A stretch of 64,000 nt of DNA from Oerskovia enterophila (lineage in GTDB: Bacteria > Actinomycetota > Actinomycetes > Actinomycetales > Cellulomonadaceae): contig NZ_MAQA01000005.1 in NCBI RefSeq assembly GCF_001692445.1, positions 1-64,000 on the forward strand, written 5' to 3'. Below, in pieces: positions 41,985 to 50,146 of the stretch. The position numbers were made by a program, and so were the translations under genes. How positions within the stretch are numbered: the stretch's first letter is position 1; every line of letters starts with the position of its first letter. A model generated the notes under the pieces. It was not told the origin of the DNA. It was given only the letters and a program-made list of their open reading frames with translations, and did no database searches.

Positions 41985-42755
41985 TCACCCGAGCGCGTCG
42001 ATGCTCGCGAGCTCGTCGGGGGTCAGGGAGAAGCCCGTGACGTCGAAGTTCGTCTCGATCCGTGCCGGGGTCACCGACTTGGGGATCACGACGAACCCGT
42101 GGTCGAGGTGCCAGCGCACGACGACCTGCGCGGTGCTCACGCCGTGCGCCCGGGCGACGGCCTGCAGGGCGGGGGAGTCGAGGTTCGTGCGCTTGAACGG
42201 GCTGTACCCCTCGAGGACCACGCCGCGCTTGGCGTGCTGCTCGACGACCTGCGCGTCGTAGTCGTCAGGGCCCCACGGGATCTGGTTGACCGCGGGCGTC
42301 TCACCGGTCTGCTCGGACAGGATGTCGAGCTGGTCCACCGAGTAGTTGGACACCCCGACCGATCGCACGAGGCCTACGTTCCGCGCCGCGAGCAGCTCGG
42401 CCCACACCCAGGGCGAGGCGTCCCCCGACGGGGGCCAGTGGATGAGCCACAGGTCCAGGTAGTCGGTGCCGAGCAGGCGCAGCGACTGCGCGAGGGTCTC
42501 GTGCTCGCGCCCGACGTCGGCGGGGCGCAGCTTGGTCGTGAGGAACACGTCCTCGCGCGGGACGCCCGACGCGGCGAGGGCGCGGCCGACCTGCTCCTCG
42601 TTGCCGTACATGGTCGCGGTGTCGATGTGCCGGTACCCGACGTCGAGCGCGTGGCGGACCGCGCGGTAGCAGTCGTCGCCCTCGGACTGCCAGGTGCCGA
42701 GGCCGAGCAGGGGGATGTCGCCGCCGGGCAGGGCGGCGGTGGGGATCGAGGTCAT
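41985..42755 (-). CDS. Aldo/keto reductase
   Basis: This NADPH-dependent carbonyl reductase of 256 residues has the AKR tetrad: Asp and Tyr in HIDTATMYGNEEQVG, Lys in FLTTKLRP and His in LWLIHWPP. Later segments are VRSVGVSNYSVDQLDIL and GFVVIPKSVTPARIETNFDV. It is of the AKR5/2,5-diketo-gluconate reductase-like group, but substrate range is broad in this family. ATG 42755 (MTSIPTAALPGG) is preferred to the in-frame ATG 42773. It is monocistronic. Confidence 0.9.
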   Translation of the reverse strand: MTSIPTAALPGGDIPLLGLGTWQSEGDDCYRAVRHALDVGYRHIDTATMYGNEEQVGRALAASGVPREDVFLTTKLRPADVGREHETLAQSLRLLGTDYLDLWLIHWPPSGDASPWVWAELLAARNVGLVRSVGVSNYSVDQLDILSEQTGETPAVNQIPWGPDDYDAQVVEQHAKRGVVLEGYSPFKRTNLDSPALQAVARAHGVSTAQVVVRWHLDHGFVVIPKSVTPARIETNFDVTGFSLTPDELASIDALG

Positions 42756-42861
42756 GGGTCCCAGTCTTGGCACGGCCGGCGCGGGTGCGCGACCGGGAGG
42801 GCGAAAGGCCCGGGGTGGGCGCCCGCGGGCGTCCTTCCGTGGCGACCAGGACGCCCGCTGC

Positions 42862-43413
42862 TCATTCCTCGTCCAGGACGACCGTCACCGTCCGGGGTCC
42901 GGGGCAGTCGTCGCCGGGGCTCGCTGCCTGCCAGTCGAGCTCGACGACGCGGTCGAGAGCGACGTCGCCCGTCGAGGTGCGTTCGACCGTGACGACGACC
43001 TCCGACGGCGGGGAGAAGGTGGTGCCGGTCCAGACCGGTCCGGTGACCGTGGGCGGGGACGGCGCGGCCGGTGCGTCGGCCGAGCCGTCGGACGGCGCGG
43101 CGACGGACGGAGCTGCACCGCCGGAGAGGTCGGCGATCGGCGGAGCGTCCGGGGCCGGCACCAGCTGCACCGTGCCCGCGCGGACGAGGTCGCAGCCCCC
43201 GGTACCCGGCGGGCAGTCGACCGCGACGTCGAAGGCCTCGCGGTCGGGCCACGAGTCGGCGAGCCGCACCTCGAGCGTCGACGCGTGCATGACGAGCGCG
43301 CAGGCGATCCCGTCGTCGCCCACGCCGCAGGCCGCCAGCAGGGGGAGCACCGCGGCACCGAGCACGAGAGCGCCGGCAGTGCGTCGTGGACGGTCGTCGT
43401 GGCGCACGGGCAC
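42862..43413 (-). CDS. Putative lipoprotein
   Basis: The 183-residue protein has a signal peptide ending in the lipobox LLAAC, cysteine 29. The mature part has cysteines (IACALV, VDCPPGTGGCDL, DDCPGP) likely to form disulfides. A low-complexity Ala/Pro/Ser linker (SVAAPSDGSADAPAAPSPP) splits it in two. I do not recognise a family. GTG 43413 follows GAGGAG, and TAGCCT (minus strand, complement of 43459-43464) is a plausible -10 box. Confidence 0.75.
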   Translation of the reverse strand: MPVRHDDRPRRTAGALVLGAAVLPLLAACGVGDDGIACALVMHASTLEVRLADSWPDREAFDVAVDCPPGTGGCDLVRAGTVQLVPAPDAPPIADLSGGAAPSVAAPSDGSADAPAAPSPPTVTGPVWTGTTFSPPSEVVVTVERTSTGDVALDRVVELDWQAASPGDDCPGPRTVTVVLDEE

Positions 43414-43497
43414 AGGTCTCCTCGTCGTCGGGGGATCCCTTCGATCCTCGTCGCCCCGAGGCTAGGCGGCTCGGCGCGACGCGTCACGCCGACTCGC

Positions 43498-44265
43498 TCA
43501 CCGCCGCGCCCGGCGCCGGAACGACGACGGCGTCTCGCCCGTCAGGCGCGCGAAGGTCCGGGTGAACGCGGGCTGGTCGTAGAAGCCCGTGACGACCGCG
43601 ATCTCGGCGATGGGGGAGTCCGTCGCCGCGAGCATCTCGGCCGCGCGGTCGACCCGGGCGCGGAGCACGAGCTGGCGCGGGCTGAGCGAGAACACCCGGC
43701 GCACGCGCCGGTCGAGCACCGCGGGCGTGCACCCCGCGAGGGCCGCGAGGTCGGCGACCGTGAGCGACTGGCCGAGGCGCGCCTCGATCCCCGCGACGAG
43801 CCGCGCCATCGAGTCCATCGAGGCGTCGTCGGCGTCGTCCTCGCGCAGGTCCTGCGAGACCGAGACCAGCCCGACGAGGCGACCTGCGCCGTCGTGCACC
43901 GGGAGCTTGGACGTGAGGAACCAGCCGGGGGTGCCGCCCAGGCGGCGGATGAGCTCGAGCTCGTTGCGCAGCGGGCGACCCGTGCGCAGCACCTCGGCGT
44001 CCTGCTGGTCGTAGCGCTCGGCGAGCTGCGCCACGAACAGGTCCGTGGCGCGCCGCCCCAGGACCGTGCGGCGCGAGCGTTCGGTGGTGCGGGCCACGAA
44101 GACCCGGTTGACCAGCACGTAGCGGCCCGTGACGTCCTTGGCGCAGAACATGGTCGACGCCAGCTCGTCCATGAGGTCGACCATCGCGGGGCTGAGGGCA
44201 GCGAGCAGCGCCTCGCCCTCGGGCCAGGTGCGCGGTGCGGTGGGCTTGTCCGGAAGTGGTGCCAT
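43498..44265 (-). CDS. PAS domain-AraC regulator divergent from putA
   Basis: A 255-residue transcription factor. Residues about 25-140 form a PAS-like sensor (MVDLMDELASTMFCAKDVTGRYVLVN, then GGTPGWFLTSKLPVHDGAGRLVGLVSVSQDL). The C-terminal 95 residues are an AraC double helix-turn-helix (LTVADLAALAGCTPAVLDRRVRRVFSLSPRQLVLRARV, IAEIAVVTGFYDQPAFTRTFARLTGETPSSFRR). It lies 53 nt from the divergent putA, so it is the obvious candidate activator of proline catabolism, with the PAS domain sensing a small ligand. That is inferred from position. Confidence 0.88.
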   Translation of the reverse strand: MAPLPDKPTAPRTWPEGEALLAALSPAMVDLMDELASTMFCAKDVTGRYVLVNRVFVARTTERSRRTVLGRRATDLFVAQLAERYDQQDAEVLRTGRPLRNELELIRRLGGTPGWFLTSKLPVHDGAGRLVGLVSVSQDLREDDADDASMDSMARLVAGIEARLGQSLTVADLAALAGCTPAVLDRRVRRVFSLSPRQLVLRARVDRAAEMLAATDSPIAEIAVVTGFYDQPAFTRTFARLTGETPSSFRRRARR

Positions 44266-44318
44266 GACAGCCCGGATCGTACAAGACGAAGCGTCAGCAT
44301 CGGGGGCAGGCTAGGGAG

Positions 44319-47300
44319 ATGAGCGACGACGCCCTCGCGGCTGAACCACACGCGGAGGACCGGTCACGAGCCGGCACCGCCGCGCCCCTGCACCCGGCCG
44401 ACAGGGCCGACGACCCGACCAGCACCTCGACCGACACCCCGATCGCCGACCTGACCGACGACGCCGCGCGCCTCGCCCGCAGCTGGATCGCCGCGGCGGA
44501 AGCGGCCTCCGAGGGGGCGCGCGAGCGCAGGACCGCCGAGCGGCTCGGCGCACTGGTGTCCGACCCCGCGGGCCTCGAGCTCGCCGTGCGTTTCGTCGAC
44601 AACGTGGCGCGCCCGCAGGACGTCCAGGTCGCCGCGCGCGAGCTGGGCCTGCTGGGTGAGCTCGCGGGAGGCGCCAAGGGCTTCCTCGGCCCGGTCGACA
44701 CCACGCTGCTGCGGCTCGGCGCGCGCATGGCGTCCGTGCTGCCGACGGTCGTCGTGCCCGCCGCGCGGATCCGCCTGCGCCAGCTCGTGGGCCACCTCGT
44801 GGCCGACGCCGGCCCGGGTCTCGGCAAGCACCTCGCGCGCACGCGCGCCGAGGGGTACGCGCTCAACGTCAACCTCCTCGGAGAGGCCGTGCTCGGCGAG
44901 GACGAGGCGCAGGCCCGTCTCGCCCGGACCATCGCGCTCGTCGAGCGCCCCGACGTCGACTACGTGTCGGTCAAGGTGTCCTCGGTCGCGTCCCAGCTCG
45001 TCACGTGGGACCTCGAGGGGTCGCGCGACCGCGTCGTCGAGCGGCTCCTGCCGCTGTTCCGCGCAGCGCGCGACCACGGGGTCTTCCTCAACCTCGACAT
45101 GGAGGAGTACCGCGACCTGGCGCTGACGACCGAGGTCTTCCAGGCGATCCTGGGGCGCGAGGAGTTCCGCGCCCTGGAGGCCGGGATCGTGCTCCAGGCG
45201 TACCTGCCTGACGCGCTCGGCGCGCTCGACGGCCTCACCGCGTTCGCGACCGAGCGCGTCGCGGCGGGCGGCGCCCCCGTCAAGGTGCGCCTCGTCAAGG
45301 GCGCGAACCTCGCGATGGAGAAGGTCGAGGCCGAGCTCCACGGCTGGGAGCAGGCGCCCTACCCGACCAAGCCCGACGTCGACGCCAACTACGTGCGCCT
45401 CGTCGACCATGCGCTGCGCGCCCCGCGCACCGACGCCGTGCGGATCGGCGTCGCGAGCCACAACCTGTTCCACGTCGCGCTCGCGATCCTCGCCGCGCGT
45501 GCACGCGGGGTCAGCCACGCGCTCGACATCGAGATGCTCCAGGGCATGGCGCCCGGCGAGGCGCGGGCCGTGCGGGACGAAGTCTCCCGGGACGGCGGCC
45601 GCGTCGTCCTCTACACGCCGGTCGTCGCGCGCGAGGACTTCGACGTCGCGATCTCCTACCTCGTGCGCCGTCTCGAGGAGAACGCGGCCGAGCAGAACTT
45701 CCTGCACGCCATGTTCGCGCCTGCCACCGACCCGGTGTCAGAGCTGGACCGGGCTCGGGACCGTGCTGGTTCTGACAACTCCGCCGCCTCCGCGATGGAC
45801 CGCCAGGAGGCCGCGTACCGCGCCTCGGTCGTTCTCGGCACGCACTACGCCGACGCGGACGTGACGCCGCGTCGTCGGGTGCGCGACGCCGTCGGGCTAC
45901 GCGACGCCGCGACGCCCGACCGCATCGTCGGGTCCGGGTTCCACAACGCCTCCGACACCGACCCGGCCGTCGCGGCGAACCGCGCCTGGGCCGCGCGGGT
46001 CGTCGGACCGGACTCCGGGTACGTGCCCGCGCAGTCGCCCGAGGTGACCAGCACGGACGAGGTGGACGACGTCGTCGCGCGCGCCGAGAAGGCCGCCGCG
46101 GCCTGGGCGCAGGTCGCCCCCGCTGACCGTGCCCGCGCGCTGCGGGCCGTGGCCGTGCGGCTCGAGGACGCCCGCACCGCGCTCGTGACCGCCATGGTGC
46201 ACGAGCCCGGCAAGACCGTCGCCGAGGCCGACCCCGAGGTCAGCGAGGCCGTCGACTTCGCGAGCTACTACGCGCGGTCGGCCGAGGCGCTCGACCAGGT
46301 GCCCGGCGCGACCTTCACGCCCGACGGCGTGACGCTCGTGACCCCGCCCTGGAACTTCCCCGTCGCGATCCCCGTGGGCGGGATCGTCGCGGCGCTCGCG
46401 GCCGGCTCGGCCGTGGTCGCCAAGCCGGCCCCCGCGACGCCGCGCTGCCTCGAGGTCGCGGTCGACGCGATCCACGCGGGGCTCGCCGACGCGGTCGCGG
46501 ACGCGCCCGTGGGCAGCAGCCTCACGCCCGAGGCCGTGCGCGACGTCGTGCAGCTCTCGCGCGTGCCCGACGGCGACCTGGGGCGCCATCTCGTGACGCA
46601 CGAGGGCGTGGCCCGCGTGATCCTCACGGGTGCGATCGAGACCGCGCAGATGTTCGCGTCGTGGCGCCCCGGCCTGGACGTGCTCGCCGAGACGTCGGGC
46701 AAGAACGCGATCGTCGTGACCCCCTCGGCGGACCTCGACCTCGCGGCGGCGGACGTCGTGCGCTCGGCGTTCGGCCACGCGGGGCAGAAGTGCTCGGCGG
46801 CCTCGCTCGTGATCCTCGTGGGCTCGGTCGGCGACCAGCGCACCGAGACCGGCCGCCGGTTCTCGGTGCAGCTCGTGGACGCGGTCCGCTCGCTCGCGGT
46901 GGGACCGGCGACCGACGTCTCGACGACCATGGGACCGCTCACCGAGGTCGCCGAGGGCAAGCTCCTGCGCGCCCTCACGACGCTCGAGCCCGGGGAGCAG
47001 TGGCTCGTCGCGCCGCGCAGGCTCGACGAGGACGGGCGGCTGTGGACCCCGGGCCTGCGCTCGGGCGTCGCGCCCGGCTCGTTCTTCCACCTCACCGAGG
47101 TGTTCGGCCCCGTGCTGGGCGTCATGACGGCCGCGACGCTCGACGAGGCGATCGAGCTCCAGAACGCGGTCTCGTTCGGTCTCACGGGCGGAATCCACAG
47201 CCTCGACGACGCCGAGGTCGACACCTGGCTCGACCGCGTCCAGGTCGGCAACGCGTACGTCAACCGGGTCATCACGGGGGCGATCGTGCAGCGTCAGTCG

Positions 47301-47924
47301 TTCGGCGGCTGGAAGCGCTCGGCCGTGGGCCCGGGCGCCAAGGCCGGTGGGCCCAACTACGTGGCCGAGCTGGGCACGTGGAGCGACGCGGTCGCCGCGG
47401 CTTCCGGGAGCGGCCTGCCCGACGGCGGACCCGTCCCCGCGCGCGAGACCTCGCCCGAGGCCTGGCTCGCGTGGGCACGGGCCGACGACGCCCGCTGGTG
47501 GGCGCACGAGTTCGCGGTCGAGCACGACCCCTCGGGCCTGCTCGTCGAGTCCAACCTGTTCCGGTACCGGCCGATCGACGTGCTCACGGTCCGGGTCGGG
47601 ACGGGGGCTGCGCCCGTCGAGGTCGAGCGTGTGCTGTCCGCGGCGCGCACCGCCGGGGTGCCGGTCGTGGTGAGCCGCGCCGACGGCGCCGCTCCCGTGA
47701 GCGACGAGGACTTCGCCGCGGCGGTCGCGCGCGGCGAGGTCACGGGCCGCGTGCGTGTGGTGGGCTCGGCGCAGGGCCTGCGCGAGGCTGCGGCCGGCCA
47801 CGTGGGCGACGTGACGGTGCTCGACCACCCGGTGCTCGCGAGCGGTCGGCGCGAGCTCCTCACGGTCCTGCGCGAGCAGGCGATCAGCCGGACGATGCAC
47901 CGGTTCGGGCACGTGACCGCCTGA
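44319..47924 (+). CDS. putA: Bifunctional proline dehydrogenase / P5C dehydrogenase
   Basis: This enzyme oxidises proline to glutamate in two steps with substrate channelling. The 1201-residue protein starts with a disordered 40-residue stretch. An FAD proline dehydrogenase barrel follows (about 90-480: YVSVKVSSVASQL, VRLVKGANLAMEKVEAELHGW, IGVASHNLFH, IEMLQGMAPGEARAVRD). The aldehyde dehydrogenase comes next (about 560-1060: TPPWNFPVAIPVGGI, catalytic Glu in LAETSGKNAIVV, catalytic Cys in GHAGQKCSAASL, NRVITGAIVQRQSFGGWKRS) and then a C-terminal domain. No N-terminal DNA-binding ribbon-helix-helix is present, so regulation is external. AGGGAG precedes ATG 44319. Confidence 0.95.
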   Translation: MSDDALAAEPHAEDRSRAGTAAPLHPADRADDPTSTSTDTPIADLTDDAARLARSWIAAAEAASEGARERRTAERLGALVSDPAGLELAVRFVDNVARPQDVQVAARELGLLGELAGGAKGFLGPVDTTLLRLGARMASVLPTVVVPAARIRLRQLVGHLVADAGPGLGKHLARTRAEGYALNVNLLGEAVLGEDEAQARLARTIALVERPDVDYVSVKVSSVASQLVTWDLEGSRDRVVERLLPLFRAARDHGVFLNLDMEEYRDLALTTEVFQAILGREEFRALEAGIVLQAYLPDALGALDGLTAFATERVAAGGAPVKVRLVKGANLAMEKVEAELHGWEQAPYPTKPDVDANYVRLVDHALRAPRTDAVRIGVASHNLFHVALAILAARARGVSHALDIEMLQGMAPGEARAVRDEVSRDGGRVVLYTPVVAREDFDVAISYLVRRLEENAAEQNFLHAMFAPATDPVSELDRARDRAGSDNSAASAMDRQEAAYRASVVLGTHYADADVTPRRRVRDAVGLRDAATPDRIVGSGFHNASDTDPAVAANRAWAARVVGPDSGYVPAQSPEVTSTDEVDDVVARAEKAAAAWAQVAPADRARALRAVAVRLEDARTALVTAMVHEPGKTVAEADPEVSEAVDFASYYARSAEALDQVPGATFTPDGVTLVTPPWNFPVAIPVGGIVAALAAGSAVVAKPAPATPRCLEVAVDAIHAGLADAVADAPVGSSLTPEAVRDVVQLSRVPDGDLGRHLVTHEGVARVILTGAIETAQMFASWRPGLDVLAETSGKNAIVVTPSADLDLAAADVVRSAFGHAGQKCSAASLVILVGSVGDQRTETGRRFSVQLVDAVRSLAVGPATDVSTTMGPLTEVAEGKLLRALTTLEPGEQWLVAPRRLDEDGRLWTPGLRSGVAPGSFFHLTEVFGPVLGVMTAATLDEAIELQNAVSFGLTGGIHSLDDAEVDTWLDRVQVGNAYVNRVITGAIVQRQSFGGWKRSAVGPGAKAGGPNYVAELGTWSDAVAAASGSGLPDGGPVPARETSPEAWLAWARADDARWWAHEFAVEHDPSGLLVESNLFRYRPIDVLTVRVGTGAAPVEVERVLSAARTAGVPVVVSRADGAAPVSDEDFAAAVARGEVTGRVRVVGSAQGLREAAAGHVGDVTVLDHPVLASGRRELLTVLREQAISRTMHRFGHVTA

Positions 47925-47934
47925 CCCCTGGGGT

Positions 47935-47998
47935 GTGCCGAGCCCGAGGTGCGACCGGCGACCGCTGCCGGTCACCGGAGAAACCTCGGGCTCGGCAC
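47935..47998 (+). terminator. Nested hairpin after putA
   Basis: Outer arms GTGCCGAGCCCGAGGT (47935-47950) and its complement (47983-47998) enclose an inner 7-bp hairpin (47953-47959 with 47967-47973). It begins 10 nt after the putA stop and ends just before the next promoter. Confidence 0.7.
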
Positions 47999-48011
47999 GG
48001 GGAGGTGTCGG

Positions 48012-48017
48012 TAGGGT
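48012..48017 (+). promoter_or_regulatory. -10 box of leaderless small gene
   Basis: TAGGGT lies 7 nt before ATG 48025. Confidence 0.4.
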
Positions 48018-48024
48018 GCCCCGC

Positions 48025-48318
48025 ATGGACCCTCTCGCACGCCGCGCCTCCAAGCGGTGGAACAGGACCGCACGCACGCGCGTCGACACCCACGGGTACC
48101 CGGCGCGTCATTTCGCGCTCAGCCTGCCGGACGGGGAGGGACGGGACGACGTCGCCGCCCTGTTCGAGCACGTGGCGGCCGAGGTACGGGCGATGGGACT
48201 GAAGGCCGAGGACATCATCTCGATCACCTACGAGGAGATCATCGACGAGGACGGCCACTGGCCGAACTTCGTGGTGACGTTCTCCCCGCGCAAGCACCTC
48301 GGGCCGCGGGGGCGCTGA
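48025..48318 (+). CDS. Conserved-looking small protein of unknown function
   Basis: A 97-residue protein with a basic N-terminus (RRASKRWNRTARTRVD), a central acidic helical part (EGRDDVAALFEHVAAEVRAMG) and a beta-rich end (DIISITYEEIIDEDGHWPNFVVTFSPRKH). It has no signal peptide or membrane helix. I do not recognise the family. Codon use and the well-placed leaderless promoter argue that it is a real gene. It is convergent with nrdG, 38 nt apart. Confidence 0.65.
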   Translation: MDPLARRASKRWNRTARTRVDTHGYPARHFALSLPDGEGRDDVAALFEHVAAEVRAMGLKAEDIISITYEEIIDEDGHWPNFVVTFSPRKHLGPRGR

Positions 48319-48356
48319 GCGGGACCGTTCCGCTCGAGGGCGAGCACGGACGCGGG

Positions 48357-49145
48357 CTACGTGCGGCGTTCGAGCTGCGGCAGGTCGTCGTCGTGGAGCA
48401 CGTCGGACAGCCGACGGCCGGCCAGTGCGGCGCCGTACCGGGCGTCCGTCCCGAGGGGGTGCGCCTCCTGGAGCACGTGCCCGCGTACCCCCAGTGCTGC
48501 GAGCCGCCCGCAGAGCTCGAGGACGTCCCCGCGCGAGTGGACGGTCGGGTCGACGGTCGTGCGGACCTCGTGGTCGACGCCCGAGCGCTGGAGCACCGCG
48601 AGCGACTTGTAGGCGGCCTCGCCCGAGGGTCGCGCGCCCGTGACGAGCGCGTAGTCCTCGGGCAGGTGCTTGATGTCGAGGCCCACCCAGTCGACGAGCG
48701 GCAGGACGTGCTCGAGCCGCACGGGCCAGGGCCCCGCGGTGTGCAGCCCGACGGCGAGGCCCAGGTTCCGCACGTCGGCGATCGCTGCGGGGAGCGCGGC
48801 CTGGAGGGTGGGCTCCCCGCCCGAGAAGACGACCCCGTCGAGCGCTTCGCGGCGCCGCTCGAGGAACGCGACGACGTCGGGCCACGAGATGGGGCTCGTG
48901 ACGTCTCCCGGCGCGACGGCGGCGAGGTCCGGGGCGTGGCAGTAGGTGCAGTGCCAGGGGCAGCCCTGCAGGAAGACGGTCGCGACGAGGCGACCCGGCC
49001 AGTCGACGGTCGAGAGCGAGGTCATGCCTGCGACCGCGAGCGGCGCGAGCGTGCGGCTCCGGTGCGAGCCGGTGCGGTGTCCTGCGGTCGGCGACCCGGC
49101 CGGGCGGCCGGAGGGACCCGGGGGAGTGCTCGCGAGGGCGGTCAT
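48357..49145 (-). CDS. nrdG: Anaerobic ribonucleotide reductase activating enzyme (radical SAM)
   Basis: NrdG uses S-adenosylmethionine and a [4Fe-4S] cluster to install the glycyl radical on NrdD. The 262-residue protein has the radical-SAM motif in LQGCPWHCTYCHAPDL (CxxxCxxC) and the SAM-binding FSGGEPTLQAALP. The first 40 residues are Pro/Ser/Gly-rich and not part of the fold; an alternative start is ATG 49025, but GGAAGGA supports 49145. nrdD is not adjacent and not in the window, which is odd because the two are usually neighbours. It may activate another glycyl-radical protein. Confidence 0.85.
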   Translation of the reverse strand: MTALASTPPGPSGRPAGSPTAGHRTGSHRSRTLAPLAVAGMTSLSTVDWPGRLVATVFLQGCPWHCTYCHAPDLAAVAPGDVTSPISWPDVVAFLERRREALDGVVFSGGEPTLQAALPAAIADVRNLGLAVGLHTAGPWPVRLEHVLPLVDWVGLDIKHLPEDYALVTGARPSGEAAYKSLAVLQRSGVDHEVRTTVDPTVHSRGDVLELCGRLAALGVRGHVLQEAHPLGTDARYGAALAGRRLSDVLHDDDLPQLERRT

Positions 49146-49264
49146 GACAGGTCCTTCCGTCCGTGGATGGGTGTCGGGAAGCCCTCCCGGGCGCGCACGG
49201 GTCGGCGTCGACGCGACGTCCCTCGACCGTACGCGCGTGTGACCCGCGACTCACCGACGCTTCT

Positions 49265-49280
49265 TGTGAGAACTTTCACA
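49265..49280. promoter_or_regulatory. Perfect CRP/FNR-family dyad upstream of nrdG
   Basis: TGTGAGAACTTTCACA matches TGTGA-N6-TCACA exactly, and symmetry extends to CTTGTGA/TCACAAG (49263-49282). It is 120 nt upstream of nrdG and 79 nt upstream of the leader-peptide start on the other strand, so it could serve either. Confidence 0.6.
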
Positions 49281-49332
49281 AGAGGTGCGGATCGGAGTGT
49301 GTGGCGCGCCGCTCATCTGATCCTTGTCTGGA

Positions 49333-49352
49333 TGTCAAGTGTCCTTTACTCT
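49333..49352 (+). promoter_or_regulatory. Promoter and operator of the XRE-SdpI cassette
   Basis: TACTCT (49347-49352) lies 6 nt before ATG 49359, so the mRNA starts at the leader peptide. Overlapping it is an imperfect dyad TGTCAAG (49333-49339) with CTTTACT (49344-49350), a likely autoregulatory site for the XRE protein. Confidence 0.45.
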
Positions 49353-49358
49353 GAACGC

Positions 49359-49445
49359 ATGCTGCACCGAGCGCTCCGGACCGTCGTGCTGTTCGACTTC
49401 GCGCTGCGCTCCCGCGTGCACTGGGCACGCCTGGTCGCCGCCTGA
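49359..49445 (+). CDS. 28-residue leader peptide coupled to the XRE gene
   Basis: ATG 49359 opens a 28-codon frame encoding MLHRALRTVVLFDFALRS and then ten more residues, ending TGA at 49443-49445. Its last base is the A of the XRE start codon (TGATG), the tightest form of translational coupling. The -10 box 6 nt upstream fits leaderless translation of exactly this frame. It is hydrophobic and basic. It may be only a ribosome-delivery device, or a small peptide in its own right. Confidence 0.5.
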   Translation: MLHRALRTVVLFDFALRSRVHWARLVAA

Positions 49446-49663
49446 TGGAGAACCACGTGCGCACCCGCCGCGCGGCTCTCGGGCTCACGCAGGCCGAGCT
49501 CGCCGAGCGGCTCGGGGTCTCCCGCCAGACCGTCATCTCGATCGAGCGTGGCCGGTTTGACCCGAGCCTCCCGCTCGCGTTCCGGTTGGCGGCCCTCCTC
49601 GGCGCGTCGATCGAGGAGCTGTTCGTCCCCGCGGACCACGACGTCCGCACCGACCCCCTCTAG
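49445..49663 (+). CDS. XRE-family repressor (YozG/Cro-like)
   Basis: A 72-residue protein that is essentially one helix-turn-helix domain: HVRTRRAALGLTQAELAERLGVSRQTVISIERGRFDPSLPLAFRLAALLGASIEELFVP. This short form is typical of regulators placed before small membrane proteins such as SdpI or DUF2178 types. It starts on the leader-peptide stop and is followed after 12 nt by an SdpI-like gene, with which it is surely co-transcribed. It probably represses its own promoter. Confidence 0.9.
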   Translation: MENHVRTRRAALGLTQAELAERLGVSRQTVISIERGRFDPSLPLAFRLAALLGASIEELFVPADHDVRTDPL

Positions 49664-49675
49664 AAAGAGGCCCCC

Positions 49676-50050
49676 GTGCTCGGAGTCTGGATACTCGTCG
49701 TGGTCGCGCTCCTCGTCGCGTGGCTCGCGTTCCTCGGCGCGACCGACCGGATGACGCGCAACGGTCTGATCGGGATCAGGACGCCCGCGACGCAGCGCAG
49801 CGATGCGGGGTGGATCGCCGGGCACCGGGCGGCGCTCAGGGTCGTGGTCCCGGGGGCGGCCCTCGTCGTCGTGGTCGCGCTCGTGGTGACGGTCCTCGAG
49901 CCCGACGGCGCCACGGACGTCGCGTTCTTCGCCGTCGCGGGTGCGTTGCTCGTCGAGGTGGTCGTCGCGGCCGTGGTCGCCGAGGTCGCGGCCCGTGGCG
50001 TGGACGTGGGCCGGGGCGACGAGCGCGCCGACCAGTGGGACGTCGACTGA
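49676..50050 (+). CDS. SdpI-family membrane protein
   Basis: The 124-residue protein has three hydrophobic segments (VWILVVVALLVAWLAFLG, VVVPGAALVVVVALVVTVL, VAFFAVAGALLVEVVVAAVVA) and, between the first two, the family motif NGLIGIRTPATQRSDAGWIAGHRAA. SdpI in Bacillus gives immunity to the SDP killing peptide and signals to its repressor. Here the preceding XRE repressor resembles that arrangement, but no toxin-processing genes are present. GTG 49676 follows AAAGAGG. Confidence 0.85.
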   Translation: MLGVWILVVVALLVAWLAFLGATDRMTRNGLIGIRTPATQRSDAGWIAGHRAALRVVVPGAALVVVVALVVTVLEPDGATDVAFFAVAGALLVEVVVAAVVAEVAARGVDVGRGDERADQWDVD

Positions 50051-50146
50051 TGCTGCGGTTCATGAGGTCGGTGACGCTCGCCGACCCCTGCTGAAGAGTG
50101 GGCCCCGACCGCTCGCGTCGCCACGGAGGTCGGGACGCTCTGAGGT

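Noticed and set aside
44364-45707. 447-residue frame antisense to putA
   Set aside because: It is a shadow of the proline dehydrogenase domain with low-complexity composition and no start signals.
47935-47998. Fourth member of the 55-nt palindrome family
   Set aside because: It is 64 nt with different ends (GTGCCGAG) and a nested inner hairpin, and lacks the GCGAC clamp and loop consensus.
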